From Cylindrotheca closterium (taxonomy: Eukaryota > Bacillariophyta > Bacillariophyceae > Bacillariales > Bacillariaceae), in NCBI GenBank assembly GCA_933822405.4, contig CAKOGP040001725.1, positions 1 to 64,000 of the forward strand: 64,000 bases of DNA. The letters run 5' to 3'. The notes under the pieces were generated by a model. It did no database searches. It was not told the DNA's origin and was given only the letters and a program-made list of their open reading frames with translations. Each line of letters begins with the position of its first letter. Within the stretch, counting starts at the first letter, position 1. Shown in pieces: positions 10,980 through 19,919 of this stretch. A program made the translations under genes and the position numbers.

Positions 10980-11977
10980 ATTGTTTTGTTTATTTTGTTT
11001 TTGTTTTTGTTTGCACTTCGACTTTTTGTGATCGAAATTATGGGAAGAATGAATCCGAATTTTGTGAACAAAAAAAAACGCGTGTAAACGCATCATCGCA
11101 GTTGGGTCATCCGAGCGGATTCAACTATATCATCGGTTAATTGGAAGGATTTCGAAGAACACATCTCACGTTTCCTGGTCACATGGCGGAGCTCGAAAAC
11201 CGACATCGGTGTACTTGTAGGTGAAGTCACTCACGTCCAATTAAGGACACACTTCACAAACTGTTTCCAAATTTTCTCAAATGTGGGTCCAATGGAATGA
11301 ATAACCAACCCTTGCAGATGTTCTTGAAAACATAGGCAGGGTCAGGGCTCAGCAACCGGCATCAGTGTACTTGTCGGTAGAGCCAATATCACTTCCAATT
11401 AAAGACGCAATTTGGAACATGGTAAGGAATTATCCGTGCTCGATAGCGCTACCACAACATGGCTCCTTCGCATGTCCTATCAGCAGTGGGGGTCCTCTAT
11501 TCGCCAAGTCTAGACACTGCATGCATGGTTGATATGAGAAGGAATTTGATATGAGAGGGGGAAAACTTCCGCTTGGCCTCCGATCAGAGCACAATCACCT
11601 CCTTTTGTTAGCTAAGTGTAAAAGGTTGGTAACGTGGAGACTCAACAACCGGCACCCCTGTACTATTGGGACTCGCATCCGGCGAAGCTTTGGAAGAGCT
11701 TCGTACAGCGCTTCGATCATGTCAGTAAGAGTTCATTGTGCTCACTGGAGCATCAGAGCGGAAGTTTTTCCTTCTCACGGATCATGCTTGCAGGGTCTTA
11801 CACTTTCAGGCTGGTGAGTATAGAGTCCTGTGTAGCTGATATGGAGAAAAAAATTATAGTATTACTATACGCTCCATCGCTTGTTCACATCGCGCTGCCT
11901 CCGTTGCACTTGTTTTGTCAAATGAAAATCGAAATATATCACATGCATGGATGCTTGGGACGCAGCAACGATGTATT
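10980..11977. repeat. Degenerate direct repeats upstream of copy 5
   Basis: Three related units occur at about 11191, 11346 and 11640, each containing a variant of 'ctcagcaaccggcatcagtg' followed by a 'gtacttgt' or 'gtactatt' box. The segment 'ttcacaaactgtttccaaa' at 11253-11271 is exactly repeated at 13516-13534. 'taaggaattatccgtgctcg' near 11424 matches 'taaggaattctccgaactcg' near 13553. These look like remains of several duplicated promoter regions. No coding frame is convincing. The last 100 bases carry the conserved 3' flank of copy 6. Confidence 0.55.
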
Positions 11978-12244
11978 TTACTGAGATATGGAGCTCCATG
12001 ACGAGACTGCGACATCAACGTTGGTAGGAGTGAAGGACAAGTCCTCCTCTTGGATAATTTGAATAGCCTCATCAAGGATACGCATCAAGTCTTGGTTGTT
12101 GAGAGGGGCTGAGGGCTGGAGACGTGGTTCCTGTGTTCTTGAAAAGGGCGAGCTTGTTGCAGGGATTATCCCCCCGCCGAAAGCCAACAACTGAACAAGT
12201 GAGTAGTCGTCTGTGTTTGAGATATTTGAAGTATTAGAGACCAT
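11978..12244 (-). CDS. Small acidic protein, copy 6 of the six-copy family
   Basis: Predicted 88 aa, slightly short. It begins MVSNTSNISNTDDYSLVQLLAFGGG, so it lacks the roughly ten residues between the SNNSS and DDSLVQLL blocks of copy 5. A linker with SRTQEP is shared with copies 2 and 5. The signature is MRILDEAIQIIQEEDLSF followed by TPTNVDV. It ends in SWSSISQ instead of the usual PxRQ tail. The ATG at 12244 is the only sensible start. The 3' flank, 'gatgcttgggacgcagcaa' and 'tgtattttactg', matches copy 5 closely, so copies 5 and 6 are probably the most recent duplicates. Confidence 0.65.
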   Translation of the reverse strand: MVSNTSNISNTDDYSLVQLLAFGGGIIPATSSPFSRTQEPRLQPSAPLNNQDLMRILDEAIQIIQEEDLSFTPTNVDVAVSSWSSISQ

Positions 12245-13845
12245 GTTGGATGTAAAATAGCTGGGTTGGGTTAATTGACAACCCCTTATATCTTCTATAT
12301 ACTTGTGCGTAAAATAAAAAAAAAGTGAAGGTTTTATCGAATTCTGTGAGTGGAGGAATCGTGTGTAAACTTATTCTTCGAACATAAATATATATGAACG
12401 GGTCATCGCAGAACAAAGCGAAGATTGATTCCCAGCATTTGAAAGAAAACAACATACGTTTTCGCCGCAGGTACCAGGTACTACCTACTGTATAGGAAGA
12501 ATGACTTCCAGTCTAAAAGCGACACACTTCACCAAACTTTCTCCGAAGCTGCGGATTATATATATATCGCAGCATTGAACAATAATATTGTACTCATCAA
12601 AACAGCTTGGATTCAGGCTTACTTTCTATATATTATATAGACCTGAATAGTCACGAGCGGTATTTGATAAAGTTCAATTTAAAATTGTTCTCGTCATTTG
12701 GTCATTTGTTGTGATCCATCATTGTTTTTCCGATCTGCCAATGAGCGTCATGATGGCATGATGCACACTATGAGAATGAATAGATGATGCGTTATTCTAA
12801 TCCGATGGATGTAGTGGTGGTGATGATCTAGGATTCTCCGGAGACTGCACTTCGCAAGACCACGGGAAATACCATGGATGGTGTCCCTTCCGATGAGATC
12901 CAATCATCCAGCCCAACGAAACGATGGATCGGGTCGCCCTCTGCGAACACTTCTCGAAACAGAACCTTTGGATTCAACAAGGATAGCAGAGAACTCTCTT
13001 CCGCTTCATCCGTGTTATTGGGTTACGACGGTGACATCAAGACATTTAGTTACGACTGTGAATTCAAAACACAAATTTATCAAGACAAATTTACTTGACG
13101 AATAGATGAAGGAAACTGAATAAGCTCTAGTCTAGACCATTGATTACTATTATCTTTCCCCTCTCCTTTTTCCTACTGCTATCATTGAATTAGCGACTGC
13201 GAATATCCTCATGCATGTTTTTCATATACAGGGTAACTGCAGCACGTTTCCCTCTAAAAATCGCTGGACTTGCGTTTTCACGATGTTTGACTTGTCACAA
13301 GCTGGAGAAGACACGCCAAGCATTTTCTGATTGGCAGGCTTTCCGATCTTGTTTGAAATAGGCTAGGCTGGCTCCATATTTGGTGAGATTTGGTGGGAAC
13401 TTTATTAGTGTTCAATGCTGCAGTATGTATTATCCGGAGGTCAGATCAGAAAAATCAAATCTTTTTGTTTAAAGGTTGGTACCACATGGAACTCGACAAC
13501 CGAGGATCCCAGCATTTCACAAACTGTTTCCAAACTTGCGAGAAACATGATAAGGAATTCTCCGAACTCGATATAGCGACACATGTCTCCTCTTTGGAAT
13601 GTGATACCACCCATACGATCATTTGCCAGCTCAAAAGTCTACAGCAGCAGCACTGGACCATGAATGAATCGTCCGTCAGAAGAAGGGCAAGACTACCCCT
13701 CTAGGTTTCTCGAATCAGAACATCAGACGTCTTGATAAAAGCTCCACCGAATGTAGTGCCCGACTTCTCCAAACTTCAAAGGACTGTCAACTTCGAATTT
13801 GCAAGTCAATGGGCTAACAGCCAGGAGGAGGAGCCTTTATTATCT
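12245..13845. other. Spacer with GGTACC motif and remains of duplicated promoter
   Basis: At 12468-12483 there is 'gcaggtaccaggtacta'. A plus-strand frame at 12874-13098 is listed separately. Sequence at 13490-13690 matches the upstream repeats around 11190-11430 and 10195-10330, so it probably marks the flank of a family copy whose coding part has been lost. Nothing else is recognised. Confidence 0.45.
12874..13098 (+). CDS. Possible small protein of unknown function
   Basis: 74 aa from an ATG in a reasonable context (accATGg). The composition looks coding: PSDEIQSSSPTKRWIGSPS, then SSASSVLLGYDGDIKTFSYD and a stop. No domain, signal peptide or homologue is recognised in the window. It could equally be a fragment of a larger lost gene, since adjacent sequence is remnant DNA. 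Low confidence. Confidence 0.3.
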   Translation: MDGVPSDEIQSSSPTKRWIGSPSANTSRNRTFGFNKDSRELSSASSVLLGYDGDIKTFSYDCEFKTQIYQDKFT

Positions 13846-14303
13846 TTATACTACTATAGCTCGGTAGTCTTTACGCTGCATGTTCGAGGGAAGAAAGCTA
13901 CCACCCACTTCTTTTGATACATTGACTGGTCTATGCTTGTCCTTTGATTTCTTTGATGTCTTTGGTGCGATTGCTGGTGCGTAGGTCCAAGTGGCTGCAC
14001 GAGGAAGTTTGTAGTATATATTCTGGTCATGACAAAGAAGACAATCGCCGAGGGGAGCATATAAATGGTGCCTTGTTTGATCTCCATAAAAATGGTAGCC
14101 GGGTATGTCATAAAAATATTTCCAACAGACTCGGTGGCCATAGGTACTGTAGTTGGCTGACCTTGCAGGGGGGTACCCACTTTGACCCACGATCGGCTCA
14201 GGGTTTTGAAAAAGGCGACTTCCGAACGACCCCATTTCATTGAGAATGTCACCGTAGTAGTATTGGTAGCAGCACTCCGGTATTTTCCCTGAAGTTCAGG
14301 CAT
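13846..14303 (-). pseudogene. Frameshifted partial copy of the 6383-8545 membrane-protein gene
   Basis: Reading the minus strand from 14303, the segment TTTVTFSMKWGRSEVAFFKT, then SRSWVK, matches TSFSMKVGHTEIAYVQIPSQSWVK of the 720-aa protein. The match continues in another frame as VCWKYFYDIPGYHF (parent SYWKYFYLTEPDTIL). It ends near MYQKKWVVAFFP, matching KYLSKRYKGRYLP. The fragment therefore covers roughly parent residues 470-620, with frameshifts and no N-terminal membrane anchor or C-terminal Cys/Trp segment. The acidic TEPDT motif is destroyed. A promoter-like stretch shared with the parent persists near 14590. This is a dead duplicate about 5.5 kb from the parent and on the same strand. 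Confidence 0.75.
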
Positions 14304-14895
14304 TTTAGCAGTATACTAGTTCCGATCATCCTTGTTGGTATTGTTGCTCGTCCTTCTTTACTACTATCCAAAAAACCGATTCATTCATTCGCCTTGCAAG
14401 AGCAGGACTTGTGAGGATATAGTTCAGTGAGGCAGGAGTAGGTATATTATTGCGACAGTTGAAATGTACCGGTACACAGCGTTATATGGGATGTCAGATG
14501 ATGACATGAATAAAATAATGCAAAAGATGTGACGACGATGATGATGCACATATAATATGCACTATACTCTAGTTCTTGGACAAAGTCACTCCTTCGTCTG
14601 ACGAGGCTATCCTTTATTTCAACGGGCGCGCAAGCCGCACGATGAATGTTCGCATTTGGTGGGTGAAGACGATGGAAACAATGCTAACACTAGAGCTCCT
14701 ACTGCGTCGCATCACAGGCAACGCAACAAGGATAGTCTGACACTTTGAGACTGTTACGTCCAAAGCACATAAAATCAAAACTGAATTGGCGAGACAACAG
14801 CAACAAGAATACCCACCAAATATCCATTCATCGCCATAAAACGCTAGAGTACGAAAAAAACATTAAGAATATACTCAGAATCAGTTTTCAGGAAA
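14304..14895. other. Spacer between pseudogene and prolyl-hydroxylase gene
   Basis: Contains 'tgtaccggtacac' at about 14467-14479 and the 'actccttcgtctgacg' segment near 14590 shared with the upstream region of the parent membrane-protein gene. The right half should carry the promoter and 5' UTR of the plus-strand gene at 14896. No coding sequence. Confidence 0.45.
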
Positions 14896-16974
14896 ATGTT
14901 AAGGTTGCGAGCATGCTGCAGACTTTCCGCCACCACCACCATCATTTGGCTCTTCACGATGATGATTATCCAATTGCCATTCGCACCAACATCGTTAGCG
15001 TATCGAGAAAAGGATGAGGAGATTCCAGACTGGGACCTGACGGCCAAACTGTGGGAATTGGTGGACCAAATGGATTTTTTGAATCAAGAGCACCCACCCT
15101 CCATTCCGTTTTCGGAACGAACCAAAAAGGGATCTTTTGGATTTTACTTCCCAAGCCTTGAAGCGCAAAACTGTCAGGCAGACGGCGATAAAGGACAATG
15201 CCCTAGTACGGATAGTAGTGATGATGAGGACGATGAGGAAGAAGAAGAATGCGTCGACAAACACGAACTCTGTGAAAAGCTTGCCCAACTGGGGGAATGT
15301 CTTTATGTCGAGTCGGATGACTGTCCAAAGTCTTGTTTGACCTGCAAAAATCCCCCAGCAGATGATGATTCGGCTACAACTTATTCCATTGGACGAAAAC
15401 AAACCATGTCGAAGGATTTCCTCAGTGGTGTACGAGAAGATATTGAGGAGGTCAAGGAAGAGTGGGAAAGCTTTTCCGGCGATTTGAGCGTCTTGAATCT
15501 GGAAATGCCTGTGGAAACGGATGAAGAATTGGTGGAGGCGGTCGCCAAACAAATTATTGGAACCCAAGAGTACATGGCTAATGTTGTAATGGTCGATCCT
15601 GAATACGAAGATGTTCGAAGGTCCTGTCAAAATTATCTCGGCCATTGTGAGATATATGCTGCCATTGGATATTGCGAAAATAATTTCATGGGAGGGGAAG
15701 ACTTTTTGATGATGCGACAGAAATGTGCACCCGCTTGTCGAGCCTGCGATGATTATGAATTACTCCAACCCTGTCTGGCCAATTTTGATCACAATTTCTA
15801 TCACGAAGGAGAATTAGATACTTTGTTTCGGAGGATGGTGGGGGAATTGGACATTTCCAAATCGGACTTGCCATACAAACCATCCATTCATGCTCGACCT
15901 GGTGGACAGTCAAAGGCAGACTATTTGGCGGAAAACGGGACTATTTCCTCGAATGAGCCAGTGGATGGAGCCTGGCTGGTAACTCTGGAAGATTTCTTGA
16001 CACCGGAAGAATGTGATCGCTTCATCGAATTGGGAGCACTCGAAGGATATTCACGTTCGGGATTGCAAGAGGGAGAGGACAAAAAAAAACATCGAACCTC
16101 GGTCAACGCTTGGTGTTCGGCAAAACATTGTGACAAGGACCCAATTGCCCAAAGTGTTGTCCAACGAATCAGTGAGACTACTGGAATGCCATCAGGATAT
16201 TCGGAACCCTTGCAGCTCTTAAAGTATACCGAAGGACAATACTACAAAATGCATCACGATGTGGACTTGCCACTAGAAACGTCCTGGCCTCAAGGGCCAA
16301 GAGTTCTCACATTCTTCCTTTACTTGAACGAAGTGGAAGAGGGCGGAGCTACTCGAATGGTAGACATTACTCACAAAAACGACGCATATGCTCCAGGGGA
16401 TCTCTTAGACGAATGTGTCAAGGAAGCCAACACCACGGCAGCCAAAGCAGCCTGTGCCTTGATTGAAATGGATATCAAACCCAAACGAGGCATGGCCTTG
16501 GTTTGGCCAAACGTAAACGATAATGATATGATGCAGAAGGAATCTGGTACTTGGCATGAAGCTTTGCCAGTCATTAAAGGGGTCAAATATGGTGCCAATG
16601 CTTGGTTCCGGCTGCGGAGATTTGACCGTGAATGCGATACCAAGGCGTATGAAACATGGTTGGAGAGTCACAACATGACCTATACCAGCGACGATGACGA
16701 CGACGACGACGATGAAGCTGTGCTATCCATGGAAACCCTACACGGAGGCGCAAACTCCACCACAACGGTCCAGTCGAAGAAAGAGAAAATGGAGCAAGGG
16801 GATGCTACCACCATCACCACGACCACGACAACTGTGAGCACGACGCCGACAACTGTGACGACTACAACCACGAAAGTAATCACGACGACTACAGTGACGC
16901 CAGTTGCGGAATTAGAGAATGACAGTAGTGACGATAGCGAGGATGATGAATGGGTAGACGGTTCCGTCAGTTAA
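14896..16974 (+). CDS. Prolyl 4-hydroxylase-type 2OG-Fe(II) dioxygenase with two ShKT modules
   Basis: 692 aa, single exon. Residues 12-35 form a hydrophobic signal or signal-anchor, so the enzyme should enter the secretory pathway. An acidic run (about 108-118) precedes a Cys-rich ShKT module at 119-150 (ends SCLTC); a second ShKT lies at 244-284 (CQNYLGHC...CAPACRAC). The catalytic P4H domain is at about 359-575. It contains HHD (453-455, giving H453 and D455 as iron ligands), a distal His in TWHEALP (H554), and K564 placed to bind 2-oxoglutarate before WFRLRR. The family hydroxylates prolines of secreted proteins using O2, 2-oxoglutarate, Fe(II) and ascorbate. ShKT plus P4H fusions are known in protists and plants, usually with one ShKT after the catalytic domain; here two precede it. 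The C-terminal tail is Asp- and Thr-rich, perhaps a glycosylated or cell-surface tether. Confidence 0.9.
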   Translation: MLRLRACCRLSATTTIIWLFTMMIIQLPFAPTSLAYREKDEEIPDWDLTAKLWELVDQMDFLNQEHPPSIPFSERTKKGSFGFYFPSLEAQNCQADGDKGQCPSTDSSDDEDDEEEEECVDKHELCEKLAQLGECLYVESDDCPKSCLTCKNPPADDDSATTYSIGRKQTMSKDFLSGVREDIEEVKEEWESFSGDLSVLNLEMPVETDEELVEAVAKQIIGTQEYMANVVMVDPEYEDVRRSCQNYLGHCEIYAAIGYCENNFMGGEDFLMMRQKCAPACRACDDYELLQPCLANFDHNFYHEGELDTLFRRMVGELDISKSDLPYKPSIHARPGGQSKADYLAENGTISSNEPVDGAWLVTLEDFLTPEECDRFIELGALEGYSRSGLQEGEDKKKHRTSVNAWCSAKHCDKDPIAQSVVQRISETTGMPSGYSEPLQLLKYTEGQYYKMHHDVDLPLETSWPQGPRVLTFFLYLNEVEEGGATRMVDITHKNDAYAPGDLLDECVKEANTTAAKAACALIEMDIKPKRGMALVWPNVNDNDMMQKESGTWHEALPVIKGVKYGANAWFRLRRFDRECDTKAYETWLESHNMTYTSDDDDDDDDEAVLSMETLHGGANSTTTVQSKKEKMEQGDATTITTTTTTVSTTPTTVTTTTTKVITTTTVTPVAELENDSSDDSEDDEWVDGSVS

Positions 16975-17777
16975 TCGTAGTAATGACGCTCCTCTCTATT
17001 GTTAGAGAGTTCCAAAGTGAGAATCAGTTTGCTTCTTTTTTCGAAACAATTTATCACCTTCACCAGATTGCGGCTTCTCGTTTCTTGTTGAATGACAAAT
17101 GACTTCTTCCCGTTTCTTTATTTGGGCTGGTAGTCGTCCAATAAATGAACACTGGACTGCTCAAAATAGTTCAATTTGTGCACTCATCTGATCAAGTTAC
17201 AACTGCTGTACCTGATCGCACGTTTTCTATTGTTCTCACAGCTTTCTCTTGAAGTTTTAAAAAAAATTATCCCAGAATCAATGTCCTACTGTATTCAGTT
17301 CTAGTAGCACTTTGCGGTACTGTCCAGCCAGCGACCAAAAGATTATCCTTCTGCTAAACATCAATACCATTTTATTTCCCGGAGGAGCTTTATGCCAGTG
17401 TTCATCGGGCCTTCTGTTTCTCTACACTATGGGTCATTCATGTTGCGGCTTTGTGGGGGAGCTTTATGCCACTGTTCACTGTTGGTTGTATTTTGAAATT
17501 ATTTCAATTCACTTTAGTCGATTGACGTGGCGGTTTTGACCGGGAGCTTTATGCCATTGTTCACCGCAGTTCTGCATGGCTTCTGGATCTCGATATAAAT
17601 ACGCCCAAAGGACTAGTCCAAGTGTTCTTTGGTCAGTATATATTCAAAAGAACAGCACTTGCGACGGCAAATCGCTGACGCGGAACAAATCTGACAAGGC
17701 TCAAAAACAGGAATGACTTGGTGTTATTCCCTGAGAAGAAATGGGAACACAAAAATCAAAACCAAGAAAAAGAAACA
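16975..17777. promoter_or_regulatory. Upstream region of the TPR gene with a three-fold repeated motif
   Basis: The motif GGAGCTTTATGCCAnTGTTCA occurs three times in the same orientation, at about 17384, 17457 and 17543 (spacing 73 and about 86 bp). The last copy is about 235 bp before the chosen ATG. The intervening bases are not conserved, which favours a binding site or UTR element over a simple tandem duplication. The 5' part (16975-17300) holds the 3' end of the prolyl-hydroxylase gene and otherwise AT-rich sequence. Confidence 0.45.
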
Positions 17778-19919
17778 ATGAACGCCAATTTCTCGATTGA
17801 GTGCACCAACCACCAAATGGTTGAGCACATCCAAATATACGATGCTCTCAGCAAAGCATCACCAAATACTCAGAGATCAATGGTCGATAGAATATCTACA
17901 TTCAACGAAATGGGGGCTTCCGAATTTCACTCAGGTCACTTTGAGACATCAGAAATGTGTTTCTGTCAAGCTGTCTCCGAACTTGGGATTGGTTCTAGTC
18001 TTGCTTCGAAAGGTCTGCGTTCTTCGCCCCAAAACGGCGATGTAACCATGATGGATTCCCGAGACGATGGGTTAGTCGTGAACCCCAGTCGGTATGATGA
18101 AGGCATGAACGTATACAATACTCCATTGAACCTGCTACGTGACTGTGGTGATGGCAAAGAACAAGACGGCTTTCAGCACATCACCGCAGCGGTTGTCGCC
18201 TACAATATGGCACAAGTCAAGATCAAATGCGGAAAGAGGAATCATGCTGAGCACTGGTTGCATCAAGCACTCTATTGGACCAAGGCAAACGATCATTTTT
18301 CCCAGACATTGGTTGTCAAGATTCTCCACTGCCTCGGATTTTGCAGATATGTCACTGGTGAGGCCGACATGGGAATGGAGTATTATCAGAAAGCATTTAA
18401 TACAAGCAAATACTTCAAACTTGGTAGGCAATACCTTGCAGCCAGCCTGAACTGCATCGGGGTCCTTCAATTCAGCATGGATGGTACATGCAACGTCGAC
18501 AAGTCACTCCAATCCTTTGAAGAATGTCTACAGATGTACCGATCGTGCAAAAGCTTTGATCCCTTGGCAGTCGCAACAGTTCACAATAATATTGGAAGAC
18601 TGCATTACCTCCGAGCTGACTACGTCCAGGCCCTTCAGAGCTACCAAGAATCGCTCAAGATTCGGAGGCACCTCCTTGGTGAAGAATCCATTGATGTGGC
18701 TGCTACCTTGTACAATGCAGGTCAAGCCTGTCAGCAACTCAAAAAGTTCGAAGAATCGATCAATCATTACAAGTCATTTCTCAGCGTTGCCAAGTCCGTC
18801 TTCGGTGAGAACTCGAAGGATGCCGCTCTGGCGCTGAAAGGAATTGCCGAGATTCATCAAGTACAAGGGAAGTTCGATACGGCTTTAGAATTCTTTCATC
18901 AAGCTTTGCAAGCTCAGACGGCGGCAAGTGGGAGACTTAGCACGGATGTTGCCACACTTTTGAACAAGATTGGCAATCTTTGCTACGAAATGAAGGAATA
19001 CGACACCGCCATGGCATCTTACACAGAAGGGCTCGAGATCGAATGTTCCATCCTTCCACCAGACCACCCCTACACAATTATTACACAGACAAATATTGCT
19101 CACATTCACAAGCAGTTGGATCAATGTGAGAAAGCTCTGGAAGCTTACGAACGAGTATTGAAGATGCAAGTGGGAGCCTTTGGAAGCAATGCCTTGGTTT
19201 TGGCGGAGACACTCTCCTTCATCGCCTTGATGCAATATCACTTGGGTGACTACGCGTCGTCCCTCGAAGCATATCAATTTGCTCTTCGAATCTACCGAGA
19301 GCACTCGTCCAACAACGATAACCCAAGAATTGCCTCCACGTTGAATTCCATTGGACTGGTATTCTTCAAGAAGCAAGCCTACGAACTGGCCAACATGTGT
19401 TTTTCGGAAAGTCTGAGGATACGAACCAAACTTCTTGGCCCCAATCATCGAGATGTGGCGATTCTGTGGTATAATCTTGCCACTGTATATTTCGAGCGAG
19501 GGGAAGAAGAGACAGCCGTCAAGATGTATAAGGAAACCTTGCGAGTGGAGGAGATGCACCTTGGAGCGGACCACCCCGATGTTGGCCTTACGCTGAGGCA
19601 TTTGGGACAGGTTCACCAACAGCTTGGCAAGCTTGAGGAAGCTGCCAAGTATTTCCAACAAGTTGTTGCTATTGAACGAAAAAGAGAGGTGGCGCCAAAT
19701 ACAAGAAGTTCCTTGTCCAAGGCATTGAATCTCCTCGGCAACGTGTACCTGCAGTTGAATCAAGTTCCAGAAATGATGGAGTGCTACGTGGAAGCTTCAC
19801 GACTAAACGAAGCTCCTCGAGAAACTAGTGATGATACAACATCTGATCGATTGGTCATTGCTGGATACAATTTGTACTGCCTGCAAAAAACAAATCCACC
19901 CGCTGCACCAATCGCTTAG
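17778..19919 (+). CDS. TPR-repeat protein, kinesin-light-chain-like
   Basis: 713 aa from the ATG at 17778; the frame is open 60 bases further upstream but without an ATG. After a variable N-terminal 120 residues the protein is essentially a string of about 12 tetratricopeptide repeats. They are of the 42-residue kinesin-light-chain/FGGY kind, with repeated patterns such as ALQSYQESLKIRRHLLGEES, ALEAYERVLKMQVGAFG and AVKMYKETLRVEEMHLGADH. Such arrays act as protein-protein scaffolds; they are very numerous in diatom genomes. No N-terminal coiled coil typical of true kinesin light chains is seen, so a motor-adaptor role should not be assumed. No enzyme domain or targeting signal is present. The ending NPPAAPIA is short and unstructured. 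Confidence 0.88.
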   Translation: MNANFSIECTNHQMVEHIQIYDALSKASPNTQRSMVDRISTFNEMGASEFHSGHFETSEMCFCQAVSELGIGSSLASKGLRSSPQNGDVTMMDSRDDGLVVNPSRYDEGMNVYNTPLNLLRDCGDGKEQDGFQHITAAVVAYNMAQVKIKCGKRNHAEHWLHQALYWTKANDHFSQTLVVKILHCLGFCRYVTGEADMGMEYYQKAFNTSKYFKLGRQYLAASLNCIGVLQFSMDGTCNVDKSLQSFEECLQMYRSCKSFDPLAVATVHNNIGRLHYLRADYVQALQSYQESLKIRRHLLGEESIDVAATLYNAGQACQQLKKFEESINHYKSFLSVAKSVFGENSKDAALALKGIAEIHQVQGKFDTALEFFHQALQAQTAASGRLSTDVATLLNKIGNLCYEMKEYDTAMASYTEGLEIECSILPPDHPYTIITQTNIAHIHKQLDQCEKALEAYERVLKMQVGAFGSNALVLAETLSFIALMQYHLGDYASSLEAYQFALRIYREHSSNNDNPRIASTLNSIGLVFFKKQAYELANMCFSESLRIRTKLLGPNHRDVAILWYNLATVYFERGEEETAVKMYKETLRVEEMHLGADHPDVGLTLRHLGQVHQQLGKLEEAAKYFQQVVAIERKREVAPNTRSSLSKALNLLGNVYLQLNQVPEMMECYVEASRLNEAPRETSDDTTSDRLVIAGYNLYCLQKTNPPAAPIA

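Noticed and set aside
14995..15645. 216-aa antisense open frame inside the prolyl-hydroxylase gene
   Set aside because: Mirror of a strongly coding plus-strand gene with recognised domains; the antisense translation has no domain.
18885..19763. 292-aa antisense open frame across the TPR gene
   Set aside because: It reads the codon-biased TPR repeats in reverse; no independent support.
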